NCBI RefSeq assembly: GCF_035934735.1
Contig: NZ_CP142396.1
Coordinates: 2,604,001-2,668,000, forward strand
DNA from: Sedimentibacter sp. MB31-C6
GTDB taxonomy: Bacteria; Bacillota; Clostridia; Tissierellales; Sedimentibacteraceae
DNA length: 64,000 nt
Direction: 5' to 3'
The notes below the pieces were generated by a model that searched no databases, was not told the DNA's origin, and saw only the letters and a program-made list of their open reading frames with translations. Position numbers and translations under genes: made by a program. Positions within the stretch are counted from its first letter, which is position 1; every line of letters begins with the position of its first letter. Shown here piece after piece: positions 32,864 to 45,317 of this stretch.

Positions 32864-35800
32864 ATGCCGCATCCTGTGAAAATAGGTAATAGAGTTAGGA
32901 TGTCCTACTCTAGAATTAATGAAGTTTTAGAACTACCAGATCTTATTGAAGTACAGAAAAAGTCTTACGAATGGTTTCTTAATGAGGGGCTAAGAGAAGT
33001 TTTTGATGATATTTCTCCTATTGAGGACTATACAGGGAATTTGATTCTGGAATTTGTTGATCATTCATTATTTGGTGATCCAAAATTTAGCCAACTTGAA
33101 TGTAAGGAAAGAGACGCCACTTATTCAGTTCCTTTAAAACTTAAGGTAAGATTAATTAACAAAGAAACTGGAGAGATTAAGGAACAAGAAGCATTTATGG
33201 GTGATTTCCCATTGATGACTGAAAAAGGCACATTTATTATTAATGGTGCAGAACGTGTTATAGTAAGTCAGTTGGTGCGTTCACCAGGCGTTTATTTCAA
33301 TATGGCGAGGGATAAAATTGGTAAGGAGTTATATTCAGCTACAGTAATTCCAAATAGAGGTGCATGGCTTGAATATGAAACTGATTCCAATGATATTGTC
33401 TATGTAAGAGTTGACCGAACAAGGAAACTTCCTATTACTGTGCTTGTTAGAGCGATGGGTCTTTCCACGAATTCTCAGATAATCGAAAATATTGGTGAAA
33501 CAGAACAACTTTTGAAATCTTTTGAAAAGGACAACACTACAAATACTGATGAAGCTCTCATTGAAATTTATAAAAGATTAAGACCTGGAGAGCCTCCTAC
33601 TATAGATAGTGCAACCTCTTTAATTAATTCTTTATTTTTTGACCCAAAAAGGTATGATTTAGCTAAGGTTGGACGTTATAAATTTAATAAAAAGCTAAGT
33701 CTTGAAAATAGAATAATTGGCAAAAGATCAGCTGAAAATGTTGTAGATAAAGAAACTGGCGAAATATTGATACATAAAGACGAAGTTATTGATAAAAAGA
33801 CAATAGAGAAGTTAGAATTAGCAGGTATCTTTTCTATTGATATATATAATAATGAGGATAGTATTACAAGAGTTCTGAGCAATAAATTTGTTGATCCATC
33901 TATATTTGGACTAGATTTAGATTTTGAAAAACTTGGTTTGAAGGAACGGGTTTATTATCCTTCAATGAAACAAATATTAGATGAAAACAATTCTATTGAT
34001 GAAATAGAAAGAGCAATAGCTGATAATGTAAAGAAACTTTCTCCAAGACATATAATTATAGATGATATGATGGCATCGGTAAATTATCAATTTGGATTAT
34101 TTAAGGGAGTAGGAAATACTGACGACATTGACCATCTTGGTAACAGAAGAATAAGATCTGTGGGCGAACTTTTACAAAATCAAGTAAGAGTTGGTTTATC
34201 AAGAATGGAAAGAGTAGTTAGAGAAAGAATGACTATTCAAGATGTAGATGTAGTAACACCACAAGTGTTGATTAATATTAGACCTGTATCTGCTGCTATA
34301 AAAGAATTTTTTGGAAGCAGTCAGCTTTCTCAGTTTATGGATCAAACTAATCCATTAGCTGAACTTACTCATAAAAGAAGAATGTCAGCTCTTGGGCCAG
34401 GTGGTTTAAGTAGAGATAGAGCAAGTTTTGAAGTAAGGGACGTGCATCATTCTCATTATGGAAGAATGTGCCCTATTGAAACACCTGAAGGTCCTAATAT
34501 AGGACTGATAAATTCTTTAGCTACTTATGCGAGAATAAATGATTATGGTTTCTTAGAGTCACCATATCAAAGAGTTGATAAAGAAACTGGACAGGTAACA
34601 AATATAATTGATTATATTACTGCAGATGTAGAGGATACTAAGATAATTGCTCAGTCTAATGAACCTTTGAATGAAGATGGAACCTTTGTTAATAGTCGTG
34701 TTGTGGCTAGAGGTATTGACGGTATAAATGAAATAGTATCAAAGGATCAAGTTGATTATATGGAGGTTTCTCCTAAACAAGTTATTTCTGTAGGAACAGG
34801 CATGATTCCTTTCCTTGAAAACGATGATGCTAATCGTGCTTTAATGGGTGCTAACATGCAAAGACAGGCTGTTCCTCTTATGATAACAGAGGCTCCTATT
34901 ATTGGAACTGGATTAGAATACAAAGCTGCAAAGGACTCTGGTGTAGTAATAGTTTCAGAACACGATGGAACTGCTATATCTGTATCTGCATCAGAAATTA
35001 TGATTAGAAGAAAAGATAATGGAATGATTGACAAATATCCTTTGTTAAAGTTTAAGCGTTCAAATCAAGGGACTTGTGTTAATCAAAGACCTATAATAAA
35101 TAATGGTGATGAAATAAAAAGAGGGCAAATTATAGCTGATGGTCCTTCAACTGAAAATGGAGATATTGCAATAGGAAAAAATCTTCTTATTGGATTTATG
35201 ACATGGGAAGGATACAACTATGAAGACGCTATATTGTTAAATGAAAAACTAGTAATGGATGATGTTTTGACATCAATTCATATAGAAGAATATGAATCTG
35301 AGGCAAGGGATACAAAACTCGGTCCTGAAGAAATTACTAGAGACATACCAAATGTAGGAGATGATTCTCTAAAAGATTTGGACGAGAGAGGTATTATCAG
35401 AATTGGTGCTGAGGTTGAATCAGGAGATATTCTTGTAGGTAAAGTAACTCCTAAAGGAGAAACTGAACTTACAGCAGAGGAAAGACTTCTTAGAGCTATA
35501 TTCGGAGAAAAGGCAAGAGAGGTTAGAGATACATCTCTTAAAGTACCACATGGGGAAGCTGGTATTATAGTAGATGTTAAAGTATTTACGAGAGAAAATG
35601 GAGATGAATTAAGTCCAGGAGTAAGTAAACTTGTAAGAGTTTATATTGCCACTAAACGAAAGATTAATGTTGGTGATAAAATGTGCGGTCGTCATGGTAA
35701 TAAAGGTGTTGTATCTCGAATATTACCAGAAGAGGATATGCCATATCTTCCTGATGGAACTCCATTACAAGTAGTTTTAAATCCTCTTGGAGTGCCTTCT

Positions 35801-36592
35801 CGTATGAATATTGGTCAGGTTCTAGAAGTTCATTTAGGGTTTGCAGCAAAGAAACTTGGATGGAATGTAGCAACTCCAGTATTTGATGGTGCTTCTGAAG
35901 ATGATATCTGGGATGCTCTTGAATTAGCTGGATATCCTAGGAGTGGTAAAATAGATTTAAGAGATGGACGATCAGGTGAGTTTTTTGATGGTCCAGTAAC
36001 TGTTGGATATATGTATATGCTGAAGTTGCATCACCTTGTAGCTGATAAAATACATGCTCGTTCAACTGGACCGTATTCTCTAGTAACTCAACAGCCATTA
36101 GGCGGAAAGGCTCAGTTTGGTGGCCAAAGATTCGGTGAAATGGAGGTTTGGGCTCTAGAGGCTTATGGAGCGGCTCATACTTTGCAGGAAATATTGACGG
36201 TTAAATCAGACGATGTTACTGGTAGAGTTAAAACATATGAAGCAATAGTTAAGGGTGAAAATATTCCTGAGCCAGGTATTCCTGAATCCTTTAAGGTTTT
36301 AGTAAAAGAATTACAGAGTTTGTCTCTTGATATTAAGATTATTACCAGCGATCAAGATGAAGTTGAAATAGTTGATTCTATGGATAATGATGATGAAGAT
36401 CTTCCAGTTGAAAGTGAAGATTTAAAGGAAATGCATTATGAAGAATCAGAAGGTATGACTGAAATAGATGTAACTGAAGATTCTGAAAATGTAGTAGAAG
36501 AAACAAGCGGAATTGAAGACATTATTGATATTACTGATGTTGATGAAATGGATATAGATAATGATGATTTATACAACGATGATGATGAGTAA
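32864..36592 (+). CDS. rpoB: DNA-directed RNA polymerase subunit beta
   Basis: 1242 residues. Typical blocks: [21 protein letters not shown] at the start, the rifampicin region [68 protein letters not shown], and the C-terminal [19 protein letters not shown]. The last about 80 residues are an acidic tail rich in D and E. The rifampicin-contact residues look wild type. GGGGTGA precedes the ATG. Confidence 0.98.
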   Translation: MPHPVKIGNRVRMSYSRINEVLELPDLIEVQKKSYEWFLNEGLREVFDDISPIEDYTGNLILEFVDHSLFGDPKFSQLECKERDATYSVPLKLKVRLINKETGEIKEQEAFMGDFPLMTEKGTFIINGAERVIVSQLVRSPGVYFNMARDKIGKELYSATVIPNRGAWLEYETDSNDIVYVRVDRTRKLPITVLVRAMGLSTNSQIIENIGETEQLLKSFEKDNTTNTDEALIEIYKRLRPGEPPTIDSATSLINSLFFDPKRYDLAKVGRYKFNKKLSLENRIIGKRSAENVVDKETGEILIHKDEVIDKKTIEKLELAGIFSIDIYNNEDSITRVLSNKFVDPSIFGLDLDFEKLGLKERVYYPSMKQILDENNSIDEIERAIADNVKKLSPRHIIIDDMMASVNYQFGLFKGVGNTDDIDHLGNRRIRSVGELLQNQVRVGLSRMERVVRERMTIQDVDVVTPQVLINIRPVSAAIKEFFGSSQLSQFMDQTNPLAELTHKRRMSALGPGGLSRDRASFEVRDVHHSHYGRMCPIETPEGPNIGLINSLATYARINDYGFLESPYQRVDKETGQVTNIIDYITADVEDTKIIAQSNEPLNEDGTFVNSRVVARGIDGINEIVSKDQVDYMEVSPKQVISVGTGMIPFLENDDANRALMGANMQRQAVPLMITEAPIIGTGLEYKAAKDSGVVIVSEHDGTAISVSASEIMIRRKDNGMIDKYPLLKFKRSNQGTCVNQRPIINNGDEIKRGQIIADGPSTENGDIAIGKNLLIGFMTWEGYNYEDAILLNEKLVMDDVLTSIHIEEYESEARDTKLGPEEITRDIPNVGDDSLKDLDERGIIRIGAEVESGDILVGKVTPKGETELTAEERLLRAIFGEKAREVRDTSLKVPHGEAGIIVDVKVFTRENGDELSPGVSKLVRVYIATKRKINVGDKMCGRHGNKGVVSRILPEEDMPYLPDGTPLQVVLNPLGVPSRMNIGQVLEVHLGFAAKKLGWNVATPVFDGASEDDIWDALELAGYPRSGKIDLRDGRSGEFFDGPVTVGYMYMLKLHHLVADKIHARSTGPYSLVTQQPLGGKAQFGGQRFGEMEVWALEAYGAAHTLQEILTVKSDDVTGRVKTYEAIVKGENIPEPGIPESFKVLVKELQSLSLDIKIITSDQDEVEIVDSMDNDDEDLPVESEDLKEMHYEESEGMTEIDVTEDSENVVEETSGIEDIIDITDVDEMDIDNDDLYNDDDE

Positions 36593-36636
36593 TAATGAGA
36601 ATCAATTGAAAAATTATAAAGAAGGGAGCGAACTCC

Positions 36637-39600
36637 TTGGTAGATTATAATAATTTTGAATCGATAAGAATAGGATTATCTTCTCCTGATAAAATAAGAT
36701 CATGGTCAAGAGGAGAAGTTAAAAAACCAGAAACAATTAACTACCGTACACTGAAACCTGAAAAGGATGGTCTTTTCTGTGAAAAGATATTTGGACCTAC
36801 TAAAGATTGGGAATGTCATTGCGGAAAATACAAGAGAGTTAGATATAAGGGAGTAGTTTGTGATCGTTGCGGCGTTGAAGTAACAAAAGCAAAAGTAAGA
36901 AGAGAAAGAATGGGTCATATTGAGTTAGCTGCGCCAGTTTCTCATATTTGGTATTTTAAGGGAATACCTTCGAGACTTGGTTTAATGCTTGATATGTCGC
37001 CAAGAGCTTTAGAGAAGGTGTTATACTTTGCTCAGTATGTTGTTACAGAAGCAGGAAATACTTCTTTATCTGAAAAGCAGTTATTGACTGAAATGGAGTA
37101 CAGAGAATATAAAGATCATTATAAGAATGCCTTTAAGGCTGAAATGGGTGCAGAAGCAATTAAAAAACTTTTGCAAAAAATTGATCTTGAAAAAGAATCT
37201 GTGGAGTTAAAAAGTCAACTAAAGGACAGCAAAGGTCAAAAGAAGGTTCGAATAACTCGTAGACTTGAAGTAGTCGAGGCTTTTAGAGTATCAGGAAATA
37301 AACCTGAGTGGATGATTCTTGAAGCAGTACCAGTTATTCCTCCTGAATTAAGACCAATGGTTCAATTAGATGGTGGACGTTTTGCAACTTCTGATTTAAA
37401 TGATTTATACAGAAGAGTAATTAATAGAAATAATAGATTAAAAAGGTTACTCGATTTAGGAGCGCCGGATATAATTGTAAGAAACGAAAAAAGAATGTTA
37501 CAAGAGGCCGTTGATGCTTTAATCGATAATGGTAGACGGGGAAGACCTGTTACTGGACCGGGTAATAGACCATTAAAATCATTATCTGATATGTTAAAGG
37601 GTAAGCAAGGTCGTTTTAGACAGAACCTACTCGGAAAAAGAGTTGACTATTCTGGTCGTTCAGTTATTGTTGTTGGACCAGAACTTAAATTTAATCAATG
37701 TGGTTTGCCTAAAAAGATGGCTTTGGAACTTTTTAAACCTTTTGTAATGAAGAAATTAGTTGAAAGTGGAGTAGCCCATAATATAAAGAGTGCTAAGAAA
37801 AAAGTTGAAAAGGTTGATAATGCTGTATGGGATGTTTTAGATGAAATAATTAAGGATCACACTGTAATGTTAAACCGTGCGCCTACATTGCATAGACTCG
37901 GTATTCAATCTTTTGAGCCAGTATTAGTTGAAGGTAAGGCAATTAAATTGCATCCATTAGTTTGTACTGCGTACAATGCAGACTTTGATGGAGACCAAAT
38001 GGCAGTTCATGTTCCTTTGTCAGTTGAAGCACAGGCAGAATCAAGATTTTTGATGATGTCAGTAAATAATATATTGGCACCTAAGGATGGAAGACCAATT
38101 ACAACTCCTACTCAAGACATGGTACTTGGTAGTTATTATATGACCCTTGAAATTGAAGGTTCCAAGGGCGAAGGTATGATATTTAAAGATTTTGATGAAA
38201 TGATTATGGCATATTTCAACAAAATAGTTGACTTGCATGCAAGAGTCAAGGTAAAAAAAGTTGTTGACGGCAGCATAAAACTAGTTGAAAGTACAGTGGG
38301 AAGATTTATATTAAATGAAGATATTCCACAAGACTTGGGTTTTGTTAATAGAGAAAAAGATAAATTCTCTCTTGAAATAGATATGACTGTTACAAAAAAA
38401 CATTTAGAAGAAATAATCTATAGATGTTTCAGAAAACATGGTAATGCTGAAACGGCAGATGTTTTGGATAGTATAAAATCAAAAGGATATAAATTTTCAA
38501 CTATTGGAGCAATTACTATAAGTGTTAGTGATATAACAGTTCCTGATGAAAAGAGAATTCTTTTGGAAAAAGCAGAAAAACAAGTCCTTGAATATGAGAA
38601 AAAGTATAGAAGAGGATTGATGACAGATGAAGAAAGATATGAGAATGTTATAAAAATATGGAATCAAACTACAGAAGATGTTACGGAAGCTCTTATGAAT
38701 AATCTAGATGAGTTAAACAGCATTTATATAATGTCTGTATCTGGTGCCCGTGGAGGTCGTAATCAAATTAAGCAGCTTGCTGGTATGCGTGGACTTATGG
38801 CTAGTGCTTCTGGTAAAACAGTTGAAGTTCCAGTTAAATCAAATTTCCGTGAAGGACTTACAGTTCTTGAGTTCTTCTTATCTGCTACAGGTGCTCGTAA
38901 AGGTTTAACGGATACTGCTTTAAGAACTGCAGATTCAGGCTATTTAACAAGAAGGCTTGTTGATGTAAGTCAGGATGTTATAATCAGAGAATTAGACTGT
39001 GGAACAACTGATGGAATAGATGTTGAGTCTTTTGTAGATGGAAAAGAAGTAATTGAAGAATTAAGTGAAAGATGCGCAGATAGATATTCTTCGAAAGATA
39101 TAACACACCCTAAAACAGGGGAAATTATGGTTAGGACTGGGGAACTTATAACAGAAGAAATGTCCAAAAAAATTCAGGAATCTGGTATTAAATCTGTAAA
39201 GGTAAGATCAGTTTTAACTTGTAAAACAAAACATGGTGTTTGTGCTAAATGTTATGGAACTAACTTGGCTACTGGAAAACTTGTGCATGTAGGAGGAGCT
39301 GTAGGTATTATAGCAGCTCAGTCTATTGGGGAACCTGGTACACAGTTAACAATGCGTACATTCCATACTGGAGGTATAGCTGCAGCTGCAGATATTACAC
39401 AAGGTTTGCCGCGTATAGAAGAATTATTTGAAGCAAGAAAACCTAAAGGTCAAGCTATTATTTCAGAACTATCTGGAAGAGTAACTATAACTGAAAAAGC
39501 TCATAAGAGAGAAGCAACTATAACAAATAATGCAGAAGTTGAAAGTAAAACATACCTTATTCCTTATGGATCTAAGTTGTTAGTTACAGAGGGAGATGAA

Positions 39601-40155
39601 ATAGAAGCAGGTGATAAAATTACTGATGGTTCTATTAATCCTCATGATATATTAAAGATTAAAGGTATAAAGGCGTTGCACTCATATATTTTGATGGAAG
39701 TGCAAAGAGTTTATAGAATGCAAGGTGTTGATATTAGCGATAAGCACGTAGAAGTTATTATCAGACAGATGTTAAATAAGATTAGAATTGAAGAATCTGG
39801 AGATACTACATTGTTACCAGGAAGTCTTGTTTCTATAGATGAATTTAATCAACAAAATGAAGAAGCTATTAAAGAAGGTAAAGAGCCAGCTAATGGAGAA
39901 GTTGCATTATTGGGTATAACAAAATCATCATTGGCAACAGATTCATTCTTAGCGTCAGCATCATTCCAAGAAACTACAAGAGTTTTAACGGATGCAGCTA
40001 CTAAGGGAAAAGTTGATAATTTAATAGGGCTTAAAGAGAATGTTATAATTGGTAAACTTATACCTGCTGGAACTGGAATGAAAAAATATAGAAATATAGG
40101 TATTACAATCCCTGATAGTATTAAAAAAGAAGAAGATTTAGTTATGGAAGAGTAA
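36637..40155 (+). CDS. rpoC: DNA-directed RNA polymerase subunit beta'
   Basis: 1172 residues with the first Zn site ([20 protein letters not shown]), active-site loop [12 protein letters not shown], the lid/rudder region [21 protein letters not shown], and the second Zn site ([13 protein letters not shown]). The start is TTG at 36637 with GAAGGGAG upstream. It follows rpoB by 44 bases and is followed by a hairpin terminator. Confidence 0.98.
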   Translation: MVDYNNFESIRIGLSSPDKIRSWSRGEVKKPETINYRTLKPEKDGLFCEKIFGPTKDWECHCGKYKRVRYKGVVCDRCGVEVTKAKVRRERMGHIELAAPVSHIWYFKGIPSRLGLMLDMSPRALEKVLYFAQYVVTEAGNTSLSEKQLLTEMEYREYKDHYKNAFKAEMGAEAIKKLLQKIDLEKESVELKSQLKDSKGQKKVRITRRLEVVEAFRVSGNKPEWMILEAVPVIPPELRPMVQLDGGRFATSDLNDLYRRVINRNNRLKRLLDLGAPDIIVRNEKRMLQEAVDALIDNGRRGRPVTGPGNRPLKSLSDMLKGKQGRFRQNLLGKRVDYSGRSVIVVGPELKFNQCGLPKKMALELFKPFVMKKLVESGVAHNIKSAKKKVEKVDNAVWDVLDEIIKDHTVMLNRAPTLHRLGIQSFEPVLVEGKAIKLHPLVCTAYNADFDGDQMAVHVPLSVEAQAESRFLMMSVNNILAPKDGRPITTPTQDMVLGSYYMTLEIEGSKGEGMIFKDFDEMIMAYFNKIVDLHARVKVKKVVDGSIKLVESTVGRFILNEDIPQDLGFVNREKDKFSLEIDMTVTKKHLEEIIYRCFRKHGNAETADVLDSIKSKGYKFSTIGAITISVSDITVPDEKRILLEKAEKQVLEYEKKYRRGLMTDEERYENVIKIWNQTTEDVTEALMNNLDELNSIYIMSVSGARGGRNQIKQLAGMRGLMASASGKTVEVPVKSNFREGLTVLEFFLSATGARKGLTDTALRTADSGYLTRRLVDVSQDVIIRELDCGTTDGIDVESFVDGKEVIEELSERCADRYSSKDITHPKTGEIMVRTGELITEEMSKKIQESGIKSVKVRSVLTCKTKHGVCAKCYGTNLATGKLVHVGGAVGIIAAQSIGEPGTQLTMRTFHTGGIAAAADITQGLPRIEELFEARKPKGQAIISELSGRVTITEKAHKREATITNNAEVESKTYLIPYGSKLLVTEGDEIEAGDKITDGSINPHDILKIKGIKALHSYILMEVQRVYRMQGVDISDKHVEVIIRQMLNKIRIEESGDTTLLPGSLVSIDEFNQQNEEAIKEGKEPANGEVALLGITKSSLATDSFLASASFQETTRVLTDAATKGKVDNLIGLKENVIIGKLIPAGTGMKKYRNIGITIPDSIKKEEDLVMEE

Positions 40156-40162
40156 TAAATTT

Positions 40163-40196
40163 AGGGAAGGGCAAAGTACCTTCCCTTATCATTTTT
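40163..40196 (+). terminator. Terminator-like hairpin after rpoC
   Basis: AGGGAAGG (40163-40170) pairs with CCTTCCCT (40179-40186); a T-rich stretch follows after a short interruption. Confidence 0.7.
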
Positions 40197-40215
40197 AAGA
40201 AATAAAAAAAATAAT

Positions 40216-40244
40216 TTGACATCTAAAATGTAAGATGGTAAAAT
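40216..40244 (+). promoter_or_regulatory. Sigma-A promoter of the str operon (L7Ae-like, rpsL, rpsG, fusA, tuf2)
   Basis: TTGACA (40216-40221), 17 bases, TAAAAT (40239-40244). The following leader can fold with GACAAA (near 40279) paired to TTTGTC (near 40309) around an inner CTTTT/AAAAG stem. Confidence 0.75.
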
Positions 40245-40341
40245 ACTTTAGTGTTTTAAACCTCAAATAAATTAATGTGACAAAGTTCTTTTAAATAAAA
40301 GTATTAATTTGTCTTAGTTAATATCTTTGAAAGGTGATAAA

Positions 40342-40578
40342 ATGATTAATAAAGAAAAAAAAATAGTAATAGGCAAAAAGCAGACTATGAGATCAATATC
40401 TAAGGATGAAGTTGAAAAGGTACTTGTTTCAAAGGATGCTGATTTGCATGTAACTCAACCTATCGTAGATGTTTGCAATAATCAAGGAATCGAAATTGAG
40501 TATTTCGATACTATGAAAGAATTGGGAACAGCTTGCGGTATTGATGTAAACGCAGCGGCGGCTGCCGTTTTAAAATAG
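40342..40578 (+). CDS. L7Ae-like ribosomal/RNA-binding protein (YbxF family)
   Basis: 78 residues from the ATG at 40342, which has AAAGGTGAT upstream; a TTG 15 bases earlier is disregarded. The fold is short L7Ae: GKKQTMRSISKDEVEKVLVSKDAD, then VDVCNNQGIEIEYFDTMKELGTACGIDVNAAAAAVL. Bacillus YbxF binds kink-turn RNA. It commonly precedes rpsL in Firmicutes, as here, with a 24-base gap. Confidence 0.88.
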   Translation: MINKEKKIVIGKKQTMRSISKDEVEKVLVSKDADLHVTQPIVDVCNNQGIEIEYFDTMKELGTACGIDVNAAAAAVLK

Positions 40579-40602
40579 ATAATAAAAGAAGGAGGTGCAA
40601 AG

Positions 40603-41019
40603 ATGCCTACTATTAACCAGTTAGTGAGAAAAGGAAGAAAACAGGTAACATATAAGTCCAATTCTCCAGCATTGAATGTAAGTTATAACACACTTCAAAA
40701 GAAAATGAATGAAGTAAATTCTCCACAAAAAAGAGGAGTATGTACATCAGTAAAAACTGTAACACCTAAAAAACCTAACTCAGCTCTTAGAAAAATTGCA
40801 AGAGTTAAATTAACAACAGGTGTAGAAGTTAGTGCATATATTCCAGGAGAAGGTCACAACTTACAAGAACATAGTGTTGTTCTTATAAGAGGTGGTAGAG
40901 TTAAAGACTTACCAGGGGTTAGATATCATATTATTAGAGGTACCCTTGATACAGCTGGTGTTAGCAAGAGAAAACAAGCTAGGTCTAAATATGGAGCCAA
41001 ATTGGAAAAGAAAAAATAA
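40603..41019 (+). CDS. rpsL: 30S ribosomal protein S12
   Basis: 138 residues: [12 protein letters not shown] at the start, the decoding-centre loops [15 protein letters not shown] and the [17 protein letters not shown] block. The lysines altered in streptomycin resistance are wild type. GGAGGTG precedes the ATG. Confidence 0.97.
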   Translation: MPTINQLVRKGRKQVTYKSNSPALNVSYNTLQKKMNEVNSPQKRGVCTSVKTVTPKKPNSALRKIARVKLTTGVEVSAYIPGEGHNLQEHSVVLIRGGRVKDLPGVRYHIIRGTLDTAGVSKRKQARSKYGAKLEKKK

Positions 41020-41271
41020 TTAGATGATTCCGGCACACTATGCAGATTATGATGTGTATAGCGCCATAATATATATATACAATATCTTACTTTTCACTAT
41101 TTCGTGAATTGTCAGAAGTTGTTACATTTGTGTTTACAGTTATCTTGTATTTTATGATTTTTTAATGAAATGCTCAGAAATTGTTACAGAAATGAATGCA
41201 TTTTGTGCACAACGGCATTTATTATTGTCGAGTACCTATGAATTAAATTTATTATTAAGGAGGGAAGTATA
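41020..41271 (+). other. Long rpsL-rpsG spacer with a hairpin and a direct repeat
   Basis: 252 bases, unusually long for this junction. Near the start GGC-ACAC...GTGT...GCC can fold. Two near-identical 15-base blocks, TCAGAAGTTGTTACA (41112-41126) and TCAGAAATTGTTACA (41174-41188), lie 62 bases apart. No promoter with good elements and no ORF is visible. In E. coli this spacer is the S7 control site, so a similar role is conceivable. Confidence 0.5.
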
Positions 41272-41742
41272 GTGCCAAGAAAAGGTCACATACCTAAAAG
41301 AGCAGTAATGGAAGATCCTATTTATAAGGATAAAGTAGTTACTAAGTTGATTAATCAACTAATGTACGATGGTAAAAAAGGCGTAGCCCAAACCATTGTA
41401 TATGATGCATTTGATATGATAAAAGAGAAAACAGGTGAAGATCCTTTAGAGATTTTTACTAAAGCTATGAATAATATTATGCCAGTTCTTGAAGTAAAAG
41501 CAAGAAGAGTTGGTGGTGCAACTTATCAAGTACCAATAGAAGTAAGACCAGAGAGAAGACAAACTTTAGGGTTAAGATGGTTAGTAAGTTATTCTCGTAA
41601 AAGAGGAGAAAGAACTATGCGTGAAAGGTTAGCAAAAGAAATAATGGATGCTGCCAATAACGTAGGAGCAAGTGTTAAGAAAAGAGAAGACACACATAAA
41701 ATGGCAGACGCTAATAAAGCATTTGCACACTTTAGATGGTAA
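41272..41742 (+). CDS. rpsG: 30S ribosomal protein S7
   Basis: 156 residues starting at a GTG with AAGGAGGG upstream: [48 protein letters not shown], and ending AFAHFRW. It organises the 3' major domain of 16S rRNA and represses the str operon in E. coli. Confidence 0.97.
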   Translation: MPRKGHIPKRAVMEDPIYKDKVVTKLINQLMYDGKKGVAQTIVYDAFDMIKEKTGEDPLEIFTKAMNNIMPVLEVKARRVGGATYQVPIEVRPERRQTLGLRWLVSYSRKRGERTMRERLAKEIMDAANNVGASVKKREDTHKMADANKAFAHFRW

Positions 41743-41786
41743 TCTAAGTAGTAAAGTTTTATTTGCAGCTTGAAGGAGGGAAATTA

Positions 41787-43847
41787 ATGAGAGAATATCC
41801 TTTAGACAAAACGAGGAATATTGGAATAATGGCGCATATTGATGCAGGGAAAACTACATGCACCGAAAGAATCCTGTTCTATACTGGCAAAATTCATAAA
41901 GTAGGAGAAACTCATGAAGGTGCAGCTCAAATGGACTGGATGGAGCAAGAGCAGGAAAGAGGAATTACAATAACTTCAGCTGCTACTACTTGTAAATGGA
42001 ATGATGTAAGAATAAACATTATCGATACACCTGGTCACGTAGATTTCACTGTTGAAGTTGAAAGGTCATTAAGAGTGTTAGATGGTGCTGTAGCAATATT
42101 TGACGCAAAGATGGGGGTTGAGCCTCAATCAGAAACTGTTTGGAGACAGGCAGATAAATATAATGTACCAAGAATATGTTTTATTAATAAAATGGATAAA
42201 TTAGGAGCAAATTTCTTTTATTCAGTAAGCACAATGGTAGATAGACTAAAAGCAAATGCTGTACCAATTCAGATTCCTATAGGAACTGAAGAAAATTTTC
42301 ACATTATTATAGATTTAGTTGAAATGAAAGCTGTAAGATATAATAATGAAGAAGGAACAGCTATAGAAGTTATTGAAATACCAGAAGATTATATGGAACA
42401 AGCGAATGAATATAGAGACAAACTTTTAGAATCAGTATCTGATTTTGACGAAAATATAATGGAAAAATATTTAAATGGTGAAGAAATTGCAGTTGATGAA
42501 TTAAAAGCAGCTATAAGAAAAGAAACTATCAACAATGAAATAGTTCCAGTTCTATGTGGCTCAGCTTATAAGCACAAAGGCGTAAAACTGTTGTTAGATG
42601 CAGTTATTAATTATTTACCAAATCCAATAGAAGTTCCTCAAATGAAAGGTTTTGATCCGAAAACAAATGAAGAAATAGTAAGAGAAGTTTCAGATGATGC
42701 TCCATTAGCAGCATTAGCATTTAAAATAATGGTTGATCCATTTGTAGGTAAACTTACTTTCTTTAGAGTTTATTCAGGTACATTAGTTTCAGGAAGTTAT
42801 GTATTAAACTCTACTAAGAATAAGAAGGAAAGAATCGGAAGATTACTTCAAATGCATGCTAATAAGCGTGAAGAAATCAAAGAATCTTATACAGGGGATA
42901 TAGATGCAGCAGTTGGCTTAAAGCAAACTACAACAGGAGATACTTTGTGTGATGCAGATCACCCTATATTACTTGAATCTATGGAATTCCCAGAACCTGT
43001 TATTGAAGTAGCTATTGAACCGAAAACTAAAGCAGGACAGGAAAAAATGGGTATCGGTCTTCAGAAACTAGCAGAAGAGGATCCAACATTTAAAACATAT
43101 ACTAACCCTGATACAGGACAGACAATTATTGCAGGTATGGGCGAACTTCATTTGGAAATAATTGTAGATAGACTTTTGAGAGAATTCAAAGTTGAAGCAA
43201 ATGTAGGTAAGCCTCAAGTTTCTTACAAGGAAACAATTACAAGTACTGCAGATGTTGATTGCAAGTATGCTAGACAATCTGGTGGTAAAGGACAATATGG
43301 TCATGTTAAAATTACCATTGAGCCTCAAGAATCAGGTGAAGGTTTTACTTTTGTTAATGCAATCACAGGTGGAGTAATACCAAGAGAATATATACCAGCA
43401 GTTGAAGCCGGTATAAAAGGAGCAGCTGAAAATGGTATAGTTGCTGGATATCCAGTTATTGACTTTAAAATAACATTATATGATGGTTCATATCATGAAG
43501 TTGACTCAAGTGAAATGGCATTTAAAATTGCTGGTTCTATGGCTTTTAAACAAGCTATGGAAAAAGCATCACCAGCTTTACTAGAACCTTATATGAAAGT
43601 CGAAATAACAACACCAGAAGAATATTTAGGTGATGTTATGGGAGATGTTAATTCAAGAAGAGGTAGAATAGAAGGCTTTAGTGATAGAAATGGTGTAAAG
43701 GTTGTTGATTCATTTGTACCATTATCTGAAATGTTTGGATATGCTACTACATTGAGATCAATGACTCAAGGTAGAGCAAGTTATGCAATGGAATTCCATC
43801 ACTATGAAAAAGTGCCTAATAGCGTAGCTGAAAAATTAGTTAAATAA
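41787..43847 (+). CDS. fusA: Elongation factor G
   Basis: 686 residues from the ATG at 41787 with GGAGGG upstream (a TTG-initiated extension of eight residues is rejected). GTPase motifs [32 protein letters not shown]; domains II-V follow, with YGHVKI and [22 protein letters not shown]. It catalyses translocation. tuf2 starts 18 bases after the stop. Confidence 0.97.
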   Translation: MREYPLDKTRNIGIMAHIDAGKTTCTERILFYTGKIHKVGETHEGAAQMDWMEQEQERGITITSAATTCKWNDVRINIIDTPGHVDFTVEVERSLRVLDGAVAIFDAKMGVEPQSETVWRQADKYNVPRICFINKMDKLGANFFYSVSTMVDRLKANAVPIQIPIGTEENFHIIIDLVEMKAVRYNNEEGTAIEVIEIPEDYMEQANEYRDKLLESVSDFDENIMEKYLNGEEIAVDELKAAIRKETINNEIVPVLCGSAYKHKGVKLLLDAVINYLPNPIEVPQMKGFDPKTNEEIVREVSDDAPLAALAFKIMVDPFVGKLTFFRVYSGTLVSGSYVLNSTKNKKERIGRLLQMHANKREEIKESYTGDIDAAVGLKQTTTGDTLCDADHPILLESMEFPEPVIEVAIEPKTKAGQEKMGIGLQKLAEEDPTFKTYTNPDTGQTIIAGMGELHLEIIVDRLLREFKVEANVGKPQVSYKETITSTADVDCKYARQSGGKGQYGHVKITIEPQESGEGFTFVNAITGGVIPREYIPAVEAGIKGAAENGIVAGYPVIDFKITLYDGSYHEVDSSEMAFKIAGSMAFKQAMEKASPALLEPYMKVEITTPEEYLGDVMGDVNSRRGRIEGFSDRNGVKVVDSFVPLSEMFGYATTLRSMTQGRASYAMEFHHYEKVPNSVAEKLVK

Positions 43848-43865
43848 AAATGGGAGGAAATAAAA

Positions 43866-45059
43866 ATGGCAAAGCAAAAATTTGAAAGAAACAAACCCCA
43901 TGTTAACGTAGGAACAATAGGCCACGTTGACCATGGTAAAACAACACTAACAGCAGCAATAACAATAACATTAAATAAGAGAAACGGAACTGGAGAAGCA
44001 GTAGCATTTGACAATATAGATAAAGCTCCAGAAGAAAGAGAAAGAGGAATCACAATATCAACATCACACGTTGAGTATGAAACAGCAAATAGACACTATG
44101 CACACGTTGATTGTCCAGGCCATGCTGACTATGTAAAGAATATGATTACAGGAGCAGCACAGATGGATGGAGGAATCTTAGTAGTATCAGCAGCAGATGG
44201 ACCAATGCCTCAAACAAGAGAGCATATCTTACTAGCAAGACAGGTTGGAGTACCATCATTAGTAGTATTTTTAAACAAAGCAGATATGGTAGATGATCCA
44301 GAATTAATCGAATTAGTAGAGATGGAAGTTAGAGAACTTTTATCAGAATATGAATTTGACGGAGATAACACACCAATTATAGTAGGCTCAGCATTAAAAG
44401 CATTAGAAGATTCAGATAGTGAATGGGGAGACAAAATATTAGAATTAATGCAGGCAGTAGATGATACAGTACCTACACCAGAAAGAGACCAAGACAAACC
44501 ATTCTTGATGCCAGTAGAAGATGTATTCTCAATCACAGGAAGAGGCACAGTTGCAACAGGAAGAGTTGAAAGAGGAATATTAAAGGTACAAGATAAAGTA
44601 CAAATTGTTGGATTAAATGATGAACCAACAGAAACAGTATGTACAGGAGTAGAAATGTTCAAGAAATTATTGGATCAAGCAGAAGCAGGAGACAATATAG
44701 GAGCATTACTAAGAGGAGTGCAAAGAAGTGACATCCAAAGAGGTCAAGTATTAGCAAAACCAGGAACAATAACTCCACATACAAAGTTCAATGCAGAAGT
44801 ATATGTATTAACAAAAGAAGAAGGTGGAAGACATACACCATTCTTTAATGGATATAGACCACAGTTTTATTTTAGAACAACAGATATAACAGGACAAATA
44901 GACTTAGAAGAAGGCGTAGAAATGTGTATGCCAGGAGATAACGCAACATTTGTAGTAGAATTAATCCATCCAATAGCAATAGAAGAAGGATTAAGATTTG
45001 CTATTAGAGAAGGCGGAAGAACAGTTGGTTCTGGAGTTGTTACTAAAATTATTCAATAA
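43866..45059 (+). CDS. tuf: Elongation factor Tu, copy 2
   Basis: 397 residues, same domain plan as copy 1 at 27502. The four differing bases (44360, 44369, 44412, 44439) are all in the end of the G domain; this copy has Ser and Leu where copy 1 has Pro and Val. It closes the str operon 18 bases after fusA and is followed by a terminator. The near identity implies recent gene conversion. Confidence 0.98.
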   Translation: MAKQKFERNKPHVNVGTIGHVDHGKTTLTAAITITLNKRNGTGEAVAFDNIDKAPEERERGITISTSHVEYETANRHYAHVDCPGHADYVKNMITGAAQMDGGILVVSAADGPMPQTREHILLARQVGVPSLVVFLNKADMVDDPELIELVEMEVRELLSEYEFDGDNTPIIVGSALKALEDSDSEWGDKILELMQAVDDTVPTPERDQDKPFLMPVEDVFSITGRGTVATGRVERGILKVQDKVQIVGLNDEPTETVCTGVEMFKKLLDQAEAGDNIGALLRGVQRSDIQRGQVLAKPGTITPHTKFNAEVYVLTKEEGGRHTPFFNGYRPQFYFRTTDITGQIDLEEGVEMCMPGDNATFVVELIHPIAIEEGLRFAIREGGRTVGSGVVTKIIQ

Positions 45060-45116
45060 TAATTAAAGAACAATTGATATTAATAACTTCATTTTAGAAG
45101 TTATAACTATAAAAAG

Positions 45117-45149
45117 TCGTAAGGTTTAATATAATCTTACGATTTTTTT
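45117..45149 (+). terminator. Rho-independent terminator of the str operon
   Basis: TCGTAAG (45117-45123) pairs with CTTACGA (45136-45142) and is followed by seven T. A smaller TAACTTC/GAAGTTA hairpin lies just upstream. Confidence 0.9.
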
Positions 45150-45317
45150 ATTATATAGGAACGTCCTTGCGAATGTATATTAGTATTAATTATTATATAT
45201 GATTAATTATTGTCATAGATTATTAAAGTAGTTTTATGTGTAGAAAAATGTATTTAAATATTTCATATTAAATGTTATAATAACTAAGATATATTAAAAT
45301 AAAGGTTGGATGGTAAT

